From Empedobacter brevis NBRC 14943 = ATCC 43319 (GTDB lineage: Bacteria; Bacteroidota; Bacteroidia; Flavobacteriales; Weeksellaceae), in assembly GCF_000382425.1 (NCBI RefSeq), contig NZ_KB908298.1, positions 103,699 through 167,698 on the forward strand: a stretch of 64,000 nt of DNA, read 5' to 3'. The first letter of the stretch is position 1. Each line of letters opens with the position of its first letter. The notes below the pieces were generated by a model. The model made no database searches, was not told where the DNA came from, and saw only the letters and a program-made list of their open reading frames with translations. The position numbers were made by a program, and so were the translations under genes. Shown in pieces: positions 18,261 to 27,510 of this stretch.

Positions 18261-20746
18261 TTGACTGATATTTTTATTTTTCTAACCTTATTATTTCTTT
18301 GTTATTGGGTCTATTCCAAAATCAAAATTAAATTTTATTTAAAAAAAGACTATATAATTTATTCACTGTTATCTGTATTTATATACGGATATATTCGATA
18401 CAGTTATAGCGATGATTTGTTAGGAATGAATATTTTATCAAAAGTGAAATATTTTGATTTTTTTCTCTTATTGGCGATAGTACCAATAATATTAATTGTT
18501 TCTTTTTGGTATTTTAATAGAGTTAAAGAAAAAGAAAACAAAAAATCAGATTTCTATGATGATAACCCAATTAATTGCTCAGAAGAAGATATTTTAAATC
18601 GAAAGCAAAAAGCAATACAAGTTGCTAGATTAATTAAAGGAAATAAATCAAAAACTTCTTTAGCTATAGGGATTGTTGGTGAATGGGGAAATGGAAAAAC
18701 TTCTTTTATGAATTTCATAGAAGAGTCTTTTGTTGATGAAAAAGATTATATTATTGTACATTTTAATAGCTGGTTAAATATTTCGATAAATTCTATTATC
18801 AATGATTTTTTTAATACAATAGAAAAGAAGATTAGTATTTATAGTATTGATATTTCAAAAGAATTAAAAAAATATGGTAATAATGTTCTATCAATTAATA
18901 AAAATTCAACTACAGAGACATTGCTTAATGCAATTAATATTATTCCTGAAAATAGTTTATCAGATAATTTTGAAAATTTAAATACTCTTTTAAATAAACT
19001 CGATAAGAAAGTTATAGTATTTTTTGATGATATTGATAGGTTACAACCTAACGAAGTTTTCGAAGTTTTAAAGCTTATACGTAATACAGCATCATTTGAT
19101 GTATTTAGTTTTGTAGTTGGTTATGATAAAGCTTATTTAAACATTGCTTTAGAAAAAAATAATATTTCTTTTTCTGATAGGTATTATGAAAAAATATTTA
19201 AAAAAAATTCCTTTATCACCAATTAAACAGGAAGATATTAACGATTTTATAAAAAAAGGTATTTTATTATTTGAAACTGAAAAAGAAGAAGAATTAGAAA
19301 GTTTTTTTAATCTTTATAATATCTTGAATTTTAATGGTGAAAATGTTTTTGAATCGATTAGTAATATTCGAAATGCAAAAAGATTTTTGAATGAACTTAA
19401 ACTAAGTATTGAAAACATAAAAGATGACATTTATCTACATGGTTTTATATTAATTAAATTATTAAAATTTTCTTATTACGATGTTTATAGATTACTATTT
19501 AACAAGAATAATTATCTTGAAAATAGTAAGTATGAACGAATTGGAATTAATCAATATACACATTATAAGTTAAAAAAGAAAGATTCAAAAGAAGGAGGTA
19601 TTAATTCTTTTTCAAAATCTATATTAAATGAAGATGTTAAATCTTTAGGCATATTTAGTAAAAATGAATTAAGTATAATTGGGTTTATATGTGAAAGAAT
19701 ATTTGGAGATGGTTATGGACCATTTAATACAAAATAAAATGCAATTACTTATGGACATAATTATTATCACTATTTTGAAGATGAACTATCTGAATCAAAT
19801 ATTTCTAATGCAGAGTTTAATGATTTCATGACTAAATCATTAGAAGAGAAAAAAGAATTTGTTGACGATGTTTATAAAAATGATAGACTAATAGGTTTAA
19901 CATTATTTTTATACAAAGTAAAAATTCATAAAGACTTAAAATCTAAAGAAGAATATGAGAATTTTATTAAAATACTTTTTATATATAGATAGATTAAAGT
20001 CAAATGAAAGGATTTTTAAGTATCAAGGTATCGATTTTGATTTTCTATATAATTGTATGAATAATTATAACAACGTGCTCATCAATAAATTTGGTTATTC
20101 TAATATTCAAGAACTTAAAATATTTTTTAAATCATTATTTTATGTTAAAAAAGAATTTTACGATTTTGAAACTGATTTTGTTAAGTTTTTATATGATAGT
20201 CGTGGATAAGACTCTTCATTAAATACACCATTCAATAAGCAAGAGATAGATGAATATCTAGTTTGATGTTTTGATAATAACTCAAAATTAATAAATGGAA
20301 TAGATGAAAAATTTTGGGATTGTTATCAACTTTGTTTTGTTAATGATTGGGAAAAGGAGTCAGAAAATAGATGGGGGCAAATAACTAAGATTATTAATGA
20401 AAATAGAGATAAACTTATTTACGATATAATACCAAAATATTATAACGAATTTTTTATGTATTGTATTAAGCCTCAAGATTACTATGGAGAAGAGAAAAAC
20501 TCATTTAAAATAGGTTTACCTATTGAGGTAATTAATAAATTATTTGATTCGTTCGAAGGATTTATTTTGTATTTGGAGTCTGATAAATTTAGATTTAAAA
20601 TTGAAGAACCTTTTGATTTTTTAGAAGAATTTATTCTTTTTGTAAAAGAATTTAATATAACAAAACAGAATATTGACTTTGAGTTTAAACATCAGCCTGT
20701 TAATGAAATGCTAGATCAAATAAAATTGAAATGGAATAGAAATTAA
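18261..20746 (+). pseudogene. Decayed KAP-family P-loop NTPase
   Basis: The first frame (to 19226) gives two or three N-terminal membrane segments, Walker A GEWGNGKTSF (about residue 140) and Walker B VIVFFDDIDRL (about 250), then KLIRNTASFDVFSFVVGYDK, as in KAP NTPases. Homologous reading continues in another frame from about 19200 after an A-run (IKQEDINDFI), through an in-frame TAA at 19735, a further shift near 19960-19990, and in-frame stops at 20207 and about 20263, to 20746. So at least five lesions. KAP NTPases include anti-phage proteins such as PifA. It lies antisense inside the tra region and is extremely A+T-rich. Confidence 0.8.
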
Positions 20747-20828
20747 TAAATAGTATTTAAAAGGTGTCTTATTTTATAATAGTCACAACTTGATCTGGCG
20801 ATTAGGGTATTTAAAAAAAAGAGTTTGT

Positions 20829-21443
20829 TCACACAAACTCCCTAATATCAAAATCATCAAGATTTTTCTTATAAATAGAAGAATTGGAATCTGATTCAGG
20901 TAAAATGCTACTATCCAATAATTTTGAAATATTAATAGATGCATTTTCAATTGAATTTTCAAGCAGACTGAATAATTCGGTTCCATTTAGTTTCTGAACA
21001 ATAGTTGCAGTGGTCTCTATTTTAGAAAGTTGTCGCTCATTTTTTTCTAAAAAATTTTTCACTTGACTAAGTTCTTCGAAAGTAACCCCTTGGGCAAAAC
21101 CATCATTATTGTTGCTCATTCTGTACCTTTTCCATTCTTCTTCCTCTTCTTCAAAATCAGGTACATTAATGGAACCTTCATCCAATTCTTCTTTAGAATT
21201 TTGATGAAGAATAATTTCATTTTCATCAAATTCTATGGCTAAATTATGGGGATTTATTGTTTCTTTTTTAACTTGATCTTTAATGGCATAGTTTGACGCT
21301 GAATGGTTTGGTCTCCCCATTATATCGGGTAAATTGAGGCTAATTTCTTCATCTTTTGATGATTGAGTTCTTTGTAATGGTAGCTTGTCATAGATTAATA
21401 ATGCAATCACAACTATTAAGCATATTAATATCAATATTTCCAT
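20829..21443 (-). CDS. TraC/TraD-like membrane-anchored conjugation protein
   Basis: 204 residues. An N-terminal membrane anchor (MEILILICLIVVIALLIYD) is followed by an acidic low-complexity region (FEEEEEEWKRYRMSN) and a helical C-terminal half with FAQGVTFEELSQVKNFLEK. It follows traB by 9 bp and takes the third place of the traA-B-C/D block seen in Bacteroidetes elements. The exact name is uncertain. It is separated from traE by the inserted KAP pseudogene. Confidence 0.68.
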   Translation of the reverse strand: MEILILICLIVVIALLIYDKLPLQRTQSSKDEEISLNLPDIMGRPNHSASNYAIKDQVKKETINPHNLAIEFDENEIILHQNSKEELDEGSINVPDFEEEEEEWKRYRMSNNNDGFAQGVTFEELSQVKNFLEKNERQLSKIETTATIVQKLNGTELFSLLENSIENASINISKLLDSSILPESDSNSSIYKKNLDDFDIREFV

Positions 21444-21452
21444 AAAACTGTT

Positions 21453-21884
21453 TTAAATTGGTTTGTATTTATCATTATAGCTTTTAGTAATTTGCTCTCC
21501 AAATTCATCAAAATGATGTGCTAATAAATTATCTAAATAAGCATAAATTGAAATTTTATCTTCTCCTATGACTTGAATAATTCGTGTTAGTTTCTCATGA
21601 AAAGCTGGTCTGATATAAACAGTTTTTCCATCACGAGCATTGGTGTCCGATTTTATTAAAAAGATACTTTCATAATTCATCGCAACGTTTCTGTTTTTCT
21701 GAACTTTATCTTTAACAACTTTACTATCTTGATTCCTTTTTTTAGACATTTCTTTCTTATCAATTTGAATATCCATTTCAGAAGGAATCTTCAAGCCTTC
21801 CTTTTTAACGCCATTCGCCATAATACTCATCATTAAATCTTCGTCAATTTTAGGTTGTATTTGTTTTTTATTTTCTTTATCCAT
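21453..21884 (-). CDS. traB: Conjugative transfer protein TraB (DUF3408)
   Basis: 143 residues from the ATG at 21884 (MDKENKKQIQPKIDEDLMM); an upstream Met at 21899 would overlap traA by 11 bp. The Lys-rich N-terminal half is followed by the DUF3408 core: YESIFLIKS, KTVYIRPAFHEKLTRIIQVI, ISIYAYLDNLLAHHFDEF. The last part is a ribbon-helix-helix-like DNA-binding fold. It partners with the ParA-like TraA just upstream. Confidence 0.88.
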   Translation of the reverse strand: MDKENKKQIQPKIDEDLMMSIMANGVKKEGLKIPSEMDIQIDKKEMSKKRNQDSKVVKDKVQKNRNVAMNYESIFLIKSDTNARDGKTVYIRPAFHEKLTRIIQVIGEDKISIYAYLDNLLAHHFDEFGEQITKSYNDKYKPI

Positions 21885-21888
21885 ACTA

Positions 21889-22656
21889 CTATAATTCAAT
21901 AATATTCAAAAACTCAATCATAAAACTATCCAATTGACTGTCTTTCATCAATCTTAAATCTGGAGGCATCAATGTTGAACGAAAAACGTGTTTACTTTTT
22001 TCTTCACTTTCTTTACAAAATCGAGCATTGTTCTTAATTTTACTTTTCATCAAGCTCAAACCCAATTGATCAATAAGCTTATTATATAAATCATACAATT
22101 GCGTACTTTCTCTTCCATCAACTTGGTTCCAAAACAGATTCAAGGTTTTAATAGAAGTTTGACTTTGTTTCATAATTACATCATTCAGTATTTGAGAAAA
22201 TACAAGAGTACTTTCCATTGCAACACGATCTGCTCTTATCGGAGTAAAAATATGATGCATTCCTGCCAACGTATTTAAAATTCCTGAAGTATTAACGGTT
22301 CCAGGTAAATCAAATAATACAACATCAATTGGAATTGAGGATTTGTTAATATATTCATGTGCAGCTTCTAATACATGATCTGGTTTATGTTGAATAATTT
22401 CATAAGCTTTTTTATTAATTGATGTAAATTGTTGGTAAGCCTGTTTTTTTAGAATTTCATTTTTCATTACCATTTTAAGATCTCTTTCCTTCATCTTAAC
22501 AAGACTATGTTGGGGAAAATCTGTGTCAAAAACGACAACATTATAGCCTAAACGGTAATGAAGTTGACTTGCTATAAGTGTTGTAAATGTACTTTTTCCA
22601 ATACCACCTTTTTGTGATGAAAAAGCAATAAAAATTGTTTGGTGTTGTACTTTCAT
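21889..22656 (-). CDS. traA: ParA-family ATPase TraA
   Basis: 255 residues. The deviant Walker A SQKGGIGKSTF at residues 14-24 (both lysines present), a Walker B-like VVLFDLPG, and a typical MinD/ParA fold. In CTnDOT-type elements this is TraA, the first gene of the transfer block, and may position or stabilise the element. It reads away from mobA, with a 642-bp gap between their starts that holds the probable oriT. Confidence 0.93.
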   Translation of the reverse strand: MKVQHQTIFIAFSSQKGGIGKSTFTTLIASQLHYRLGYNVVVFDTDFPQHSLVKMKERDLKMVMKNEILKKQAYQQFTSINKKAYEIIQHKPDHVLEAAHEYINKSSIPIDVVLFDLPGTVNTSGILNTLAGMHHIFTPIRADRVAMESTLVFSQILNDVIMKQSQTSIKTLNLFWNQVDGRESTQLYDLYNKLIDQLGLSLMKSKIKNNARFCKESEEKSKHVFRSTLMPPDLRLMKDSQLDSFMIEFLNIIEL

Positions 22657-23194
22657 AATTTATTGTTTTAATTGTAATATTTATTCATCTACTTAATTAT
22701 TGAAATACTCAAATCAATAAGTAGGTACTTATTTATAAGCATACAAACGCATGTAAAAACATCTATGAATACATGTTTATGTTATTAAATACTTATTCAC
22801 TTTAGTATTTTTTCATGTACATACGTCACAACATATTTGAGTAACAAAATGAGTATGGAACTATTTACTTAAATCGGTAAGTCAATTTGTATTTACATAA
22901 TGAAATCCCTATCTACATACTTTTTTACATCTATTTGTGAGTACAAATAAATAGCAATAAATAGTTAATCAATTAAAGTTGGTAACACTTGGCTTTCAAT
23001 GACAGAATTTGTCTAAATGACTTATAATAAACATCTCTTAAACAACAGTTTACTTTGTTCAATAATTATGATTAACAATATTATTCTGACTTATTAGAAA
23101 AAATGAACGTATATAAGTCGGTTTTTAAAACCGATTAGTTCTATTTCAAATTAATTCGTTTTAACCAACGAATTTTTATGTTCACTAGAACATT
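22657..23194. other. Gene-free A+T-rich region between traA and oriT
   Basis: About 540 bp without a credible ORF. It is rich in short related words such as TACTTATT, TACATA and ACATG, in both orientations (22720-22940), but I could not define a regular iteron. It must carry the traA promoter on the minus strand and probably accessory-protein sites for the relaxosome. Confidence 0.4.
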
Positions 23195-23260
23195 GCAAGT
23201 TGTGTTTTGAGGCACTCAAAAAGAATTTCGTGCCTCAAAACGACTTGCTCTGCGAGGCTA
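23195..23260. other. oriT: Probable origin of transfer (oriT)
   Basis: A long inverted repeat has a left arm at 23195-23215 (GCAAGT...GTTTTGAGGCAC) and right arm at 23230-23248 (GTGCCTCAAAACGACTTGC), with a 14-nt loop and a 2-nt difference in arm length. It is followed by TCTGCGAGGCTAG. Inverted repeat plus CTTGC-type sequence just upstream of the mob genes is the usual oriT layout. The nick site is not known. Confidence 0.6.
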
Positions 23261-23298
23261 GAAAATCTTCCAAAGTCAGGATTTTGTATAAATTAAAA

Positions 23299-23751
23299 AT
23301 GGATGATATGAAGAATGAAAACAATCACAAAAAACAAAACAAAGGTGGACGAATTTCTAAAACGAATCCAAGTATCCATCGTCATGTTTTTAGATTAAAT
23401 GTAGAAGAAAATGCTAAATTTTTATCATTATTTGAAGCATCTGGAATGCCTAATAAAGCTAAATTTATCGTTTCAATTTTGTTTGATAAAGAAATAAAAA
23501 TAATCAAAATTGACAAAGGAACCATTGATTTTTATATGAGATTAACTTCGTTTTACAGTCAATTTCGGGCAGTTGGTGTAAACTATAATCAGGTTGTTAA
23601 AATGTTATACAGTCATTTTTCTGAGAAAAAAGCTGCTGTTTTTCTGTATAAACTAGAAAAACAAACAATTGAAATGGCATTATTATGTCAAGAAATTATT
23701 AAAATAACAGAAGAATTTGAATCAAAACACTTGAAAAATAATTTAAAATGA
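23299..23751 (+). CDS. mobA: Mobilisation protein MobA (relaxosome accessory)
   Basis: 150 residues from the ATG at 23299 (MDDMKNENNHKKQNKGGR); the open frame extends back through the oriT repeat to 23200 but that is not expected to be coding. It has a basic N-terminus, a ribbon-helix-helix-like segment (HVFRLNVEENAKFLSLFEAS), then helical YSQFRAVGVNYNQVVKML, typical of MobA/MobC-type accessory proteins with a RxxGxNxNQ-like motif. The stop overlaps the relaxase start by 4 bp. Confidence 0.88.
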   Translation: MDDMKNENNHKKQNKGGRISKTNPSIHRHVFRLNVEENAKFLSLFEASGMPNKAKFIVSILFDKEIKIIKIDKGTIDFYMRLTSFYSQFRAVGVNYNQVVKMLYSHFSEKKAAVFLYKLEKQTIEMALLCQEIIKITEEFESKHLKNNLK

Positions 23752-25034
23752 TTGCAAAAATTGGTAGAAGTCATAATTTGTATGGTGTTTTAGCTTACAA
23801 TAATTTAAAAATTGAGAAAGAGAAAGGTCAAATACTAATGACCAATAAAATGATTGAAACTCCAAATGGACAATATTCTGTAAATCAATTGGCTAAATCA
23901 TTTGCTGCATATTTAATTGCTAATCGTAATACTGAAAAACATACGTTACATATTTCACTTAATCCAAATCCTAAAAATGAACTTAATGATGAACAATTTC
24001 AAGATATTGCAGTTCATTATATGCAAGAAATGGGATATGGAATTCAACCATATGTTGTTTTTAAACATACTGACACAGGACGAAGTCATATCCATATCGT
24101 TTCGGTTTGTGTGGATGAAAATGGAAAGAAAATTTCAGATAAATTTGAGAAAAGACGTTCTATGAATGTATGTAGAGAATTAGAACAAAAGTTTGGATTA
24201 ATTCCTGCTATTTCTACAGAAAACAAACAGAATCATTCGATTTTTCAACCAGTCAACTATCAAAATGGAGAAATAAAAAGTCAAATTGCTTCAATAGTCC
24301 GACATCTTCCAAATCATTATTTTTTTCAAACATTTGGAGAATACAATGCACTACTCTCTTTATTTAATATTACAGCTGAAAAAGTGGAAGGAGAAAGAAA
24401 TGGTAAAATCCTTAAAGGATTAATCTATTTTGTTCTCAACGATAAAGGAGAGAAACTTGGACTAACGTTTAAATCATCGCTTTTTGGAAAAAATACAGGA
24501 TTATCAGCTTTAGAAAAACATTTTGAAAAAAATAAAGACCAATTAAAAAATCATCCAAGTAGAGTCTTTTTAAAATCTGTAATCACAAATGCTTTACAAA
24601 CTTCTATTAATGAACTGACTTTTAAAAATCAATTAGCTAAACAAAATATTAATGTAATTATCCGCAAGAATCCTGAAAATCGAATATATGGAATGACCTT
24701 CATCGATCATCATTCTAAAACAGTATGGAATGGTTCACGTTTGGGAAAAGAATTTTCTGCCAATTCTTTCCATGAATCTTGGAAGAATGTTAGTATACAG
24801 AATAATAATTCAACTACTGAAAACAACTCTTCAATAAAATTGAATAAAAAGCTAACTCTTCCAATTGAAAAAGAACAAAACCATTTGTTCAATTTCCTAG
24901 ACGAACATAAGAAGCGAGGAAATCTACTTGAAATTTTTGGAAGTTTAATTCCTCATGCTCAGCATGAAGAATTTGACAATTTTGAATTAAATAATGATTT
25001 GATGAAAAAAAGAAAAAGGAAAAGAAATCAATGA
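23748..25034 (+). CDS. mobB: Relaxase MobB (MobP-type)
   Basis: 428 residues. The likely nicking tyrosine is Y12 in NLYGVLAYN, and the metal-binding HUH-type motif HTDTGRSHIHIV is near residue 107. An upstream histidine, HTLHISLNPNP, completes the three conserved relaxase motifs. It would cut oriT and lead the strand into the recipient. The Lys/Asn-rich C-terminus has no recognised domain. It is co-translated with mobA. Confidence 0.93.
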   Translation: MIAKIGRSHNLYGVLAYNNLKIEKEKGQILMTNKMIETPNGQYSVNQLAKSFAAYLIANRNTEKHTLHISLNPNPKNELNDEQFQDIAVHYMQEMGYGIQPYVVFKHTDTGRSHIHIVSVCVDENGKKISDKFEKRRSMNVCRELEQKFGLIPAISTENKQNHSIFQPVNYQNGEIKSQIASIVRHLPNHYFFQTFGEYNALLSLFNITAEKVEGERNGKILKGLIYFVLNDKGEKLGLTFKSSLFGKNTGLSALEKHFEKNKDQLKNHPSRVFLKSVITNALQTSINELTFKNQLAKQNINVIIRKNPENRIYGMTFIDHHSKTVWNGSRLGKEFSANSFHESWKNVSIQNNNSTTENNSSIKLNKKLTLPIEKEQNHLFNFLDEHKKRGNLLEIFGSLIPHAQHEEFDNFELNNDLMKKRKRKRNQ

Positions 25035-25135
25035 TTCATTTGGTCAGATCAAGCCTTATTTAGCCAATAACTTCCAAATCAAAACCTATTTAATTACAAG
25101 TAAATAATTTCATCTTCAAATTATAAGATTCTAAA

Positions 25136-27103
25136 ATGCAAGGAGAAGACGATTTAAGAGGTTTAGCAAAAATAATGGGATTTATGCGAGCTGTAAGCAT
25201 CATTATAGTGTTGATGCATTTGTATTGGTTTTGTTATAAATTCTTTTTAGAAAATGGATGGACACTTGAAATTATCAATAAAATACTAATTAATTTCAAT
25301 CAAACAACTGGATTATTTTCAAAAGGAATTTACACTAAATTTTTCTCAATTTTACTACTTGGATTAAGCTGTTTAGGTACAAAAGGAGTTAAAAATGAAA
25401 AAATAAGTTGGACTAAAATAATAATTATTTTAGTCATTGGGATCCTATTGTTTTTCTTTAATTATCCATTCTTAAAATTACCTCAACCAATCTCAACATT
25501 CCTCTATTTTTTATCATCAAGTTTAGGTTATATCGCTATTATGGTTGCTGGAGTTTGGATGAATCGCTTGCTTCGAATCAACTTGATGAATGATGTTTTT
25601 AACAATGAAAATGAAAGTTTCATGCAAGAAACGAAATTGATGGAGAATGAGTATTCTGTAAATCTCCCCACAAAATTTTATTACAAAGGAAAATGGAATA
25701 AAGGATGGATTAATATTGTCAATCCATTTCGTGCAACGATTGTATTAGGAACGCCTGGTTCTGGAAAGTCGTATGCCGTAGTGAATAATTACATCAAACA
25801 GCATATTGAGAAAGGTTTTTCGATGTATATCTATGATTTTAAATTTGATGACCTTTCAATCATAACCTACAATCATTTATTAAAACATCAAGATAAATAT
25901 AAGATTAAACCAAAGTTTTATATCATCAATTTTGATGATCCAAGTAAAAGTCATCGGTGTAATCCTCTAAATCCTGAATTTATCACGGATATTTCCGATG
26001 CTTATGAAGCGGCTTATACCATCATGTTAAACCTCAACAGAAGTTGGATTCAAAAACAAGGTGATTTTTTTGTAGAAAGTCCCATAATTCTTTTAGCAGC
26101 AATAATATGGTATCTTAAAATTTATGAGAATGGTAAATATTGTACATTTCCTCATGCCATTGAACTTCTCAATAAAAAATATTCTGATCTTTTTACCATT
26201 CTCACTTCATATTCTGAATTAGAAAATTACTTATCTCCTTTCATGGATGCATGGCAAGGAGGAGCTCAAGATCAATTACAAGGGCAAATTGCATCAGCAA
26301 AAATTCCGTTATCAAGAATGATTTCACCTCAACTCTATTGGGTAATGACCGGTAATGATTTTAAATTGGATATCAATAACCCAAAAGAACCAAAAATATT
26401 ATGCGTAGGTAATAATCCTGATCGTCAAAATATTTATTCAGCAGCCTTAGGATTATACAATTCGAGAATTGTAAAACTCATCAACAAAAAAGGACAATTG
26501 AAGAGCTCAGTTATTATTGATGAATTACCTACGATTTACTTCAGAGGTCTAGACAACTTGATCGCAACGGCAAGAAGTAATAAAGTGTCTATATGTCTAG
26601 GTTTTCAAGATTATTCACAATTGATTCGCGATTATGGTGATAAAGAAGCGAAAGTAATACAGAATACTGTAGGTAATATTTTTAGTGGACAAGTCGTTGG
26701 AGAAACAGCAAAAAGCCTTTCAGAACGTTTTGGAAAAGTTTTACAAAAACGCCAAAGTTTAACCATTAACAGAAACGATAAATCAACTTCGATTTCTACT
26801 CAATTGGATAGCTTAATTCCTGCTTCAAAGATTACTACTCTTACACAAGGTATTTTTGTCGGGGCGGTTTCTGATAATTTTGATGAGCGGATTGAACAAA
26901 AAATATTTCACGCAGAAATTGTAATTGATCATAAGAAAGTTACTTCTGAAACGAAAACTTATCAAAAAATACCACACATTCGATCATTTAAAAATAAAAA
27001 AGGAATCGATCAAATGAAAAAAGAAATTGAGATAAATTATAAACAAATAAAACAAGATATTCATAATATAGTTAAAAGAGAAATGGAACGTATAAAACAT
27101 TAA
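25136..27103 (+). CDS. mobC: Type IV coupling protein (MobC/TraG family, VirD4-like)
   Basis: 655 residues. The N-terminal membrane region carries the YWFCY motif that defines Bacteroidetes coupling proteins (MHLYWFCYKFF, about 25-35), with further membrane segments to about 145. Walker A GTPGSGKSYAV is at residue 205 and Walker B SSVIIDELPT near 458. It would dock the relaxase-DNA complex to the TraG channel. It lies 101 bp after mobB. The C-terminus after residue 600 is Lys-rich. Confidence 0.94.
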   Translation: MQGEDDLRGLAKIMGFMRAVSIIIVLMHLYWFCYKFFLENGWTLEIINKILINFNQTTGLFSKGIYTKFFSILLLGLSCLGTKGVKNEKISWTKIIIILVIGILLFFFNYPFLKLPQPISTFLYFLSSSLGYIAIMVAGVWMNRLLRINLMNDVFNNENESFMQETKLMENEYSVNLPTKFYYKGKWNKGWINIVNPFRATIVLGTPGSGKSYAVVNNYIKQHIEKGFSMYIYDFKFDDLSIITYNHLLKHQDKYKIKPKFYIINFDDPSKSHRCNPLNPEFITDISDAYEAAYTIMLNLNRSWIQKQGDFFVESPIILLAAIIWYLKIYENGKYCTFPHAIELLNKKYSDLFTILTSYSELENYLSPFMDAWQGGAQDQLQGQIASAKIPLSRMISPQLYWVMTGNDFKLDINNPKEPKILCVGNNPDRQNIYSAALGLYNSRIVKLINKKGQLKSSVIIDELPTIYFRGLDNLIATARSNKVSICLGFQDYSQLIRDYGDKEAKVIQNTVGNIFSGQVVGETAKSLSERFGKVLQKRQSLTINRNDKSTSISTQLDSLIPASKITTLTQGIFVGAVSDNFDERIEQKIFHAEIVIDHKKVTSETKTYQKIPHIRSFKNKKGIDQMKKEIEINYKQIKQDIHNIVKREMERIKH

Positions 27104-27510
27104 AATAAGAAATAAACATCAATAAATTAATGTAGCTATTTTAAAAACAATTTCATTCAAATCCTATAATAGCTGCTCTTAAATATATTTATCACACATT
27201 ATTTATATTATTAATTACGCAAAATATACTCATTAAAACTTTTTTAATAAGATTTTATAATAAAAATAATCATGATATTACTATTTATTAAAGAAACTAA
27301 TTTGGGATATCTGTACTTATTTTATATATTTGAGAAAAGTCACTATTTCCAAGTATTTGATTTATTATCTACATTTAAGTAATTTTAGTCAATCATCACA
27401 ACGAATTAATTTTGTCTCTTCTCATTTAACAATAAGAGTTTTCGTTTTTAATCATATACCAATTTATTTTGTAAGGAAATTTAAAATGTGATATAAATTT
27501 ACTATACTCT
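27104..27510. other. Gene-free A+T-rich gap after the mob genes
   Basis: 407 bp with no credible ORF. I looked here for a second copy of the mnmE 3' end or of the ACTACACCT motif that would mark the right end of the element and found none. The right boundary is therefore unplaced. Confidence 0.5.

Noticed and set aside
22720..22940. Possible iterons (TACTTATT/TACATA words)
   Set aside because: Words are short, irregularly spaced and expected in very A+T-rich DNA; no consistent unit could be defined.
23200..23298. N-terminal extension of mobA
   Set aside because: This stretch is the inverted repeat of the probable oriT; the conserved basic MobA start is at 23299.
27440..27500. Possible second copy of the mnmE 3' end (TTTTGTAAGG)
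   Set aside because: Only seven consecutive bases agree with the mnmE end, which is expected by chance in this composition.
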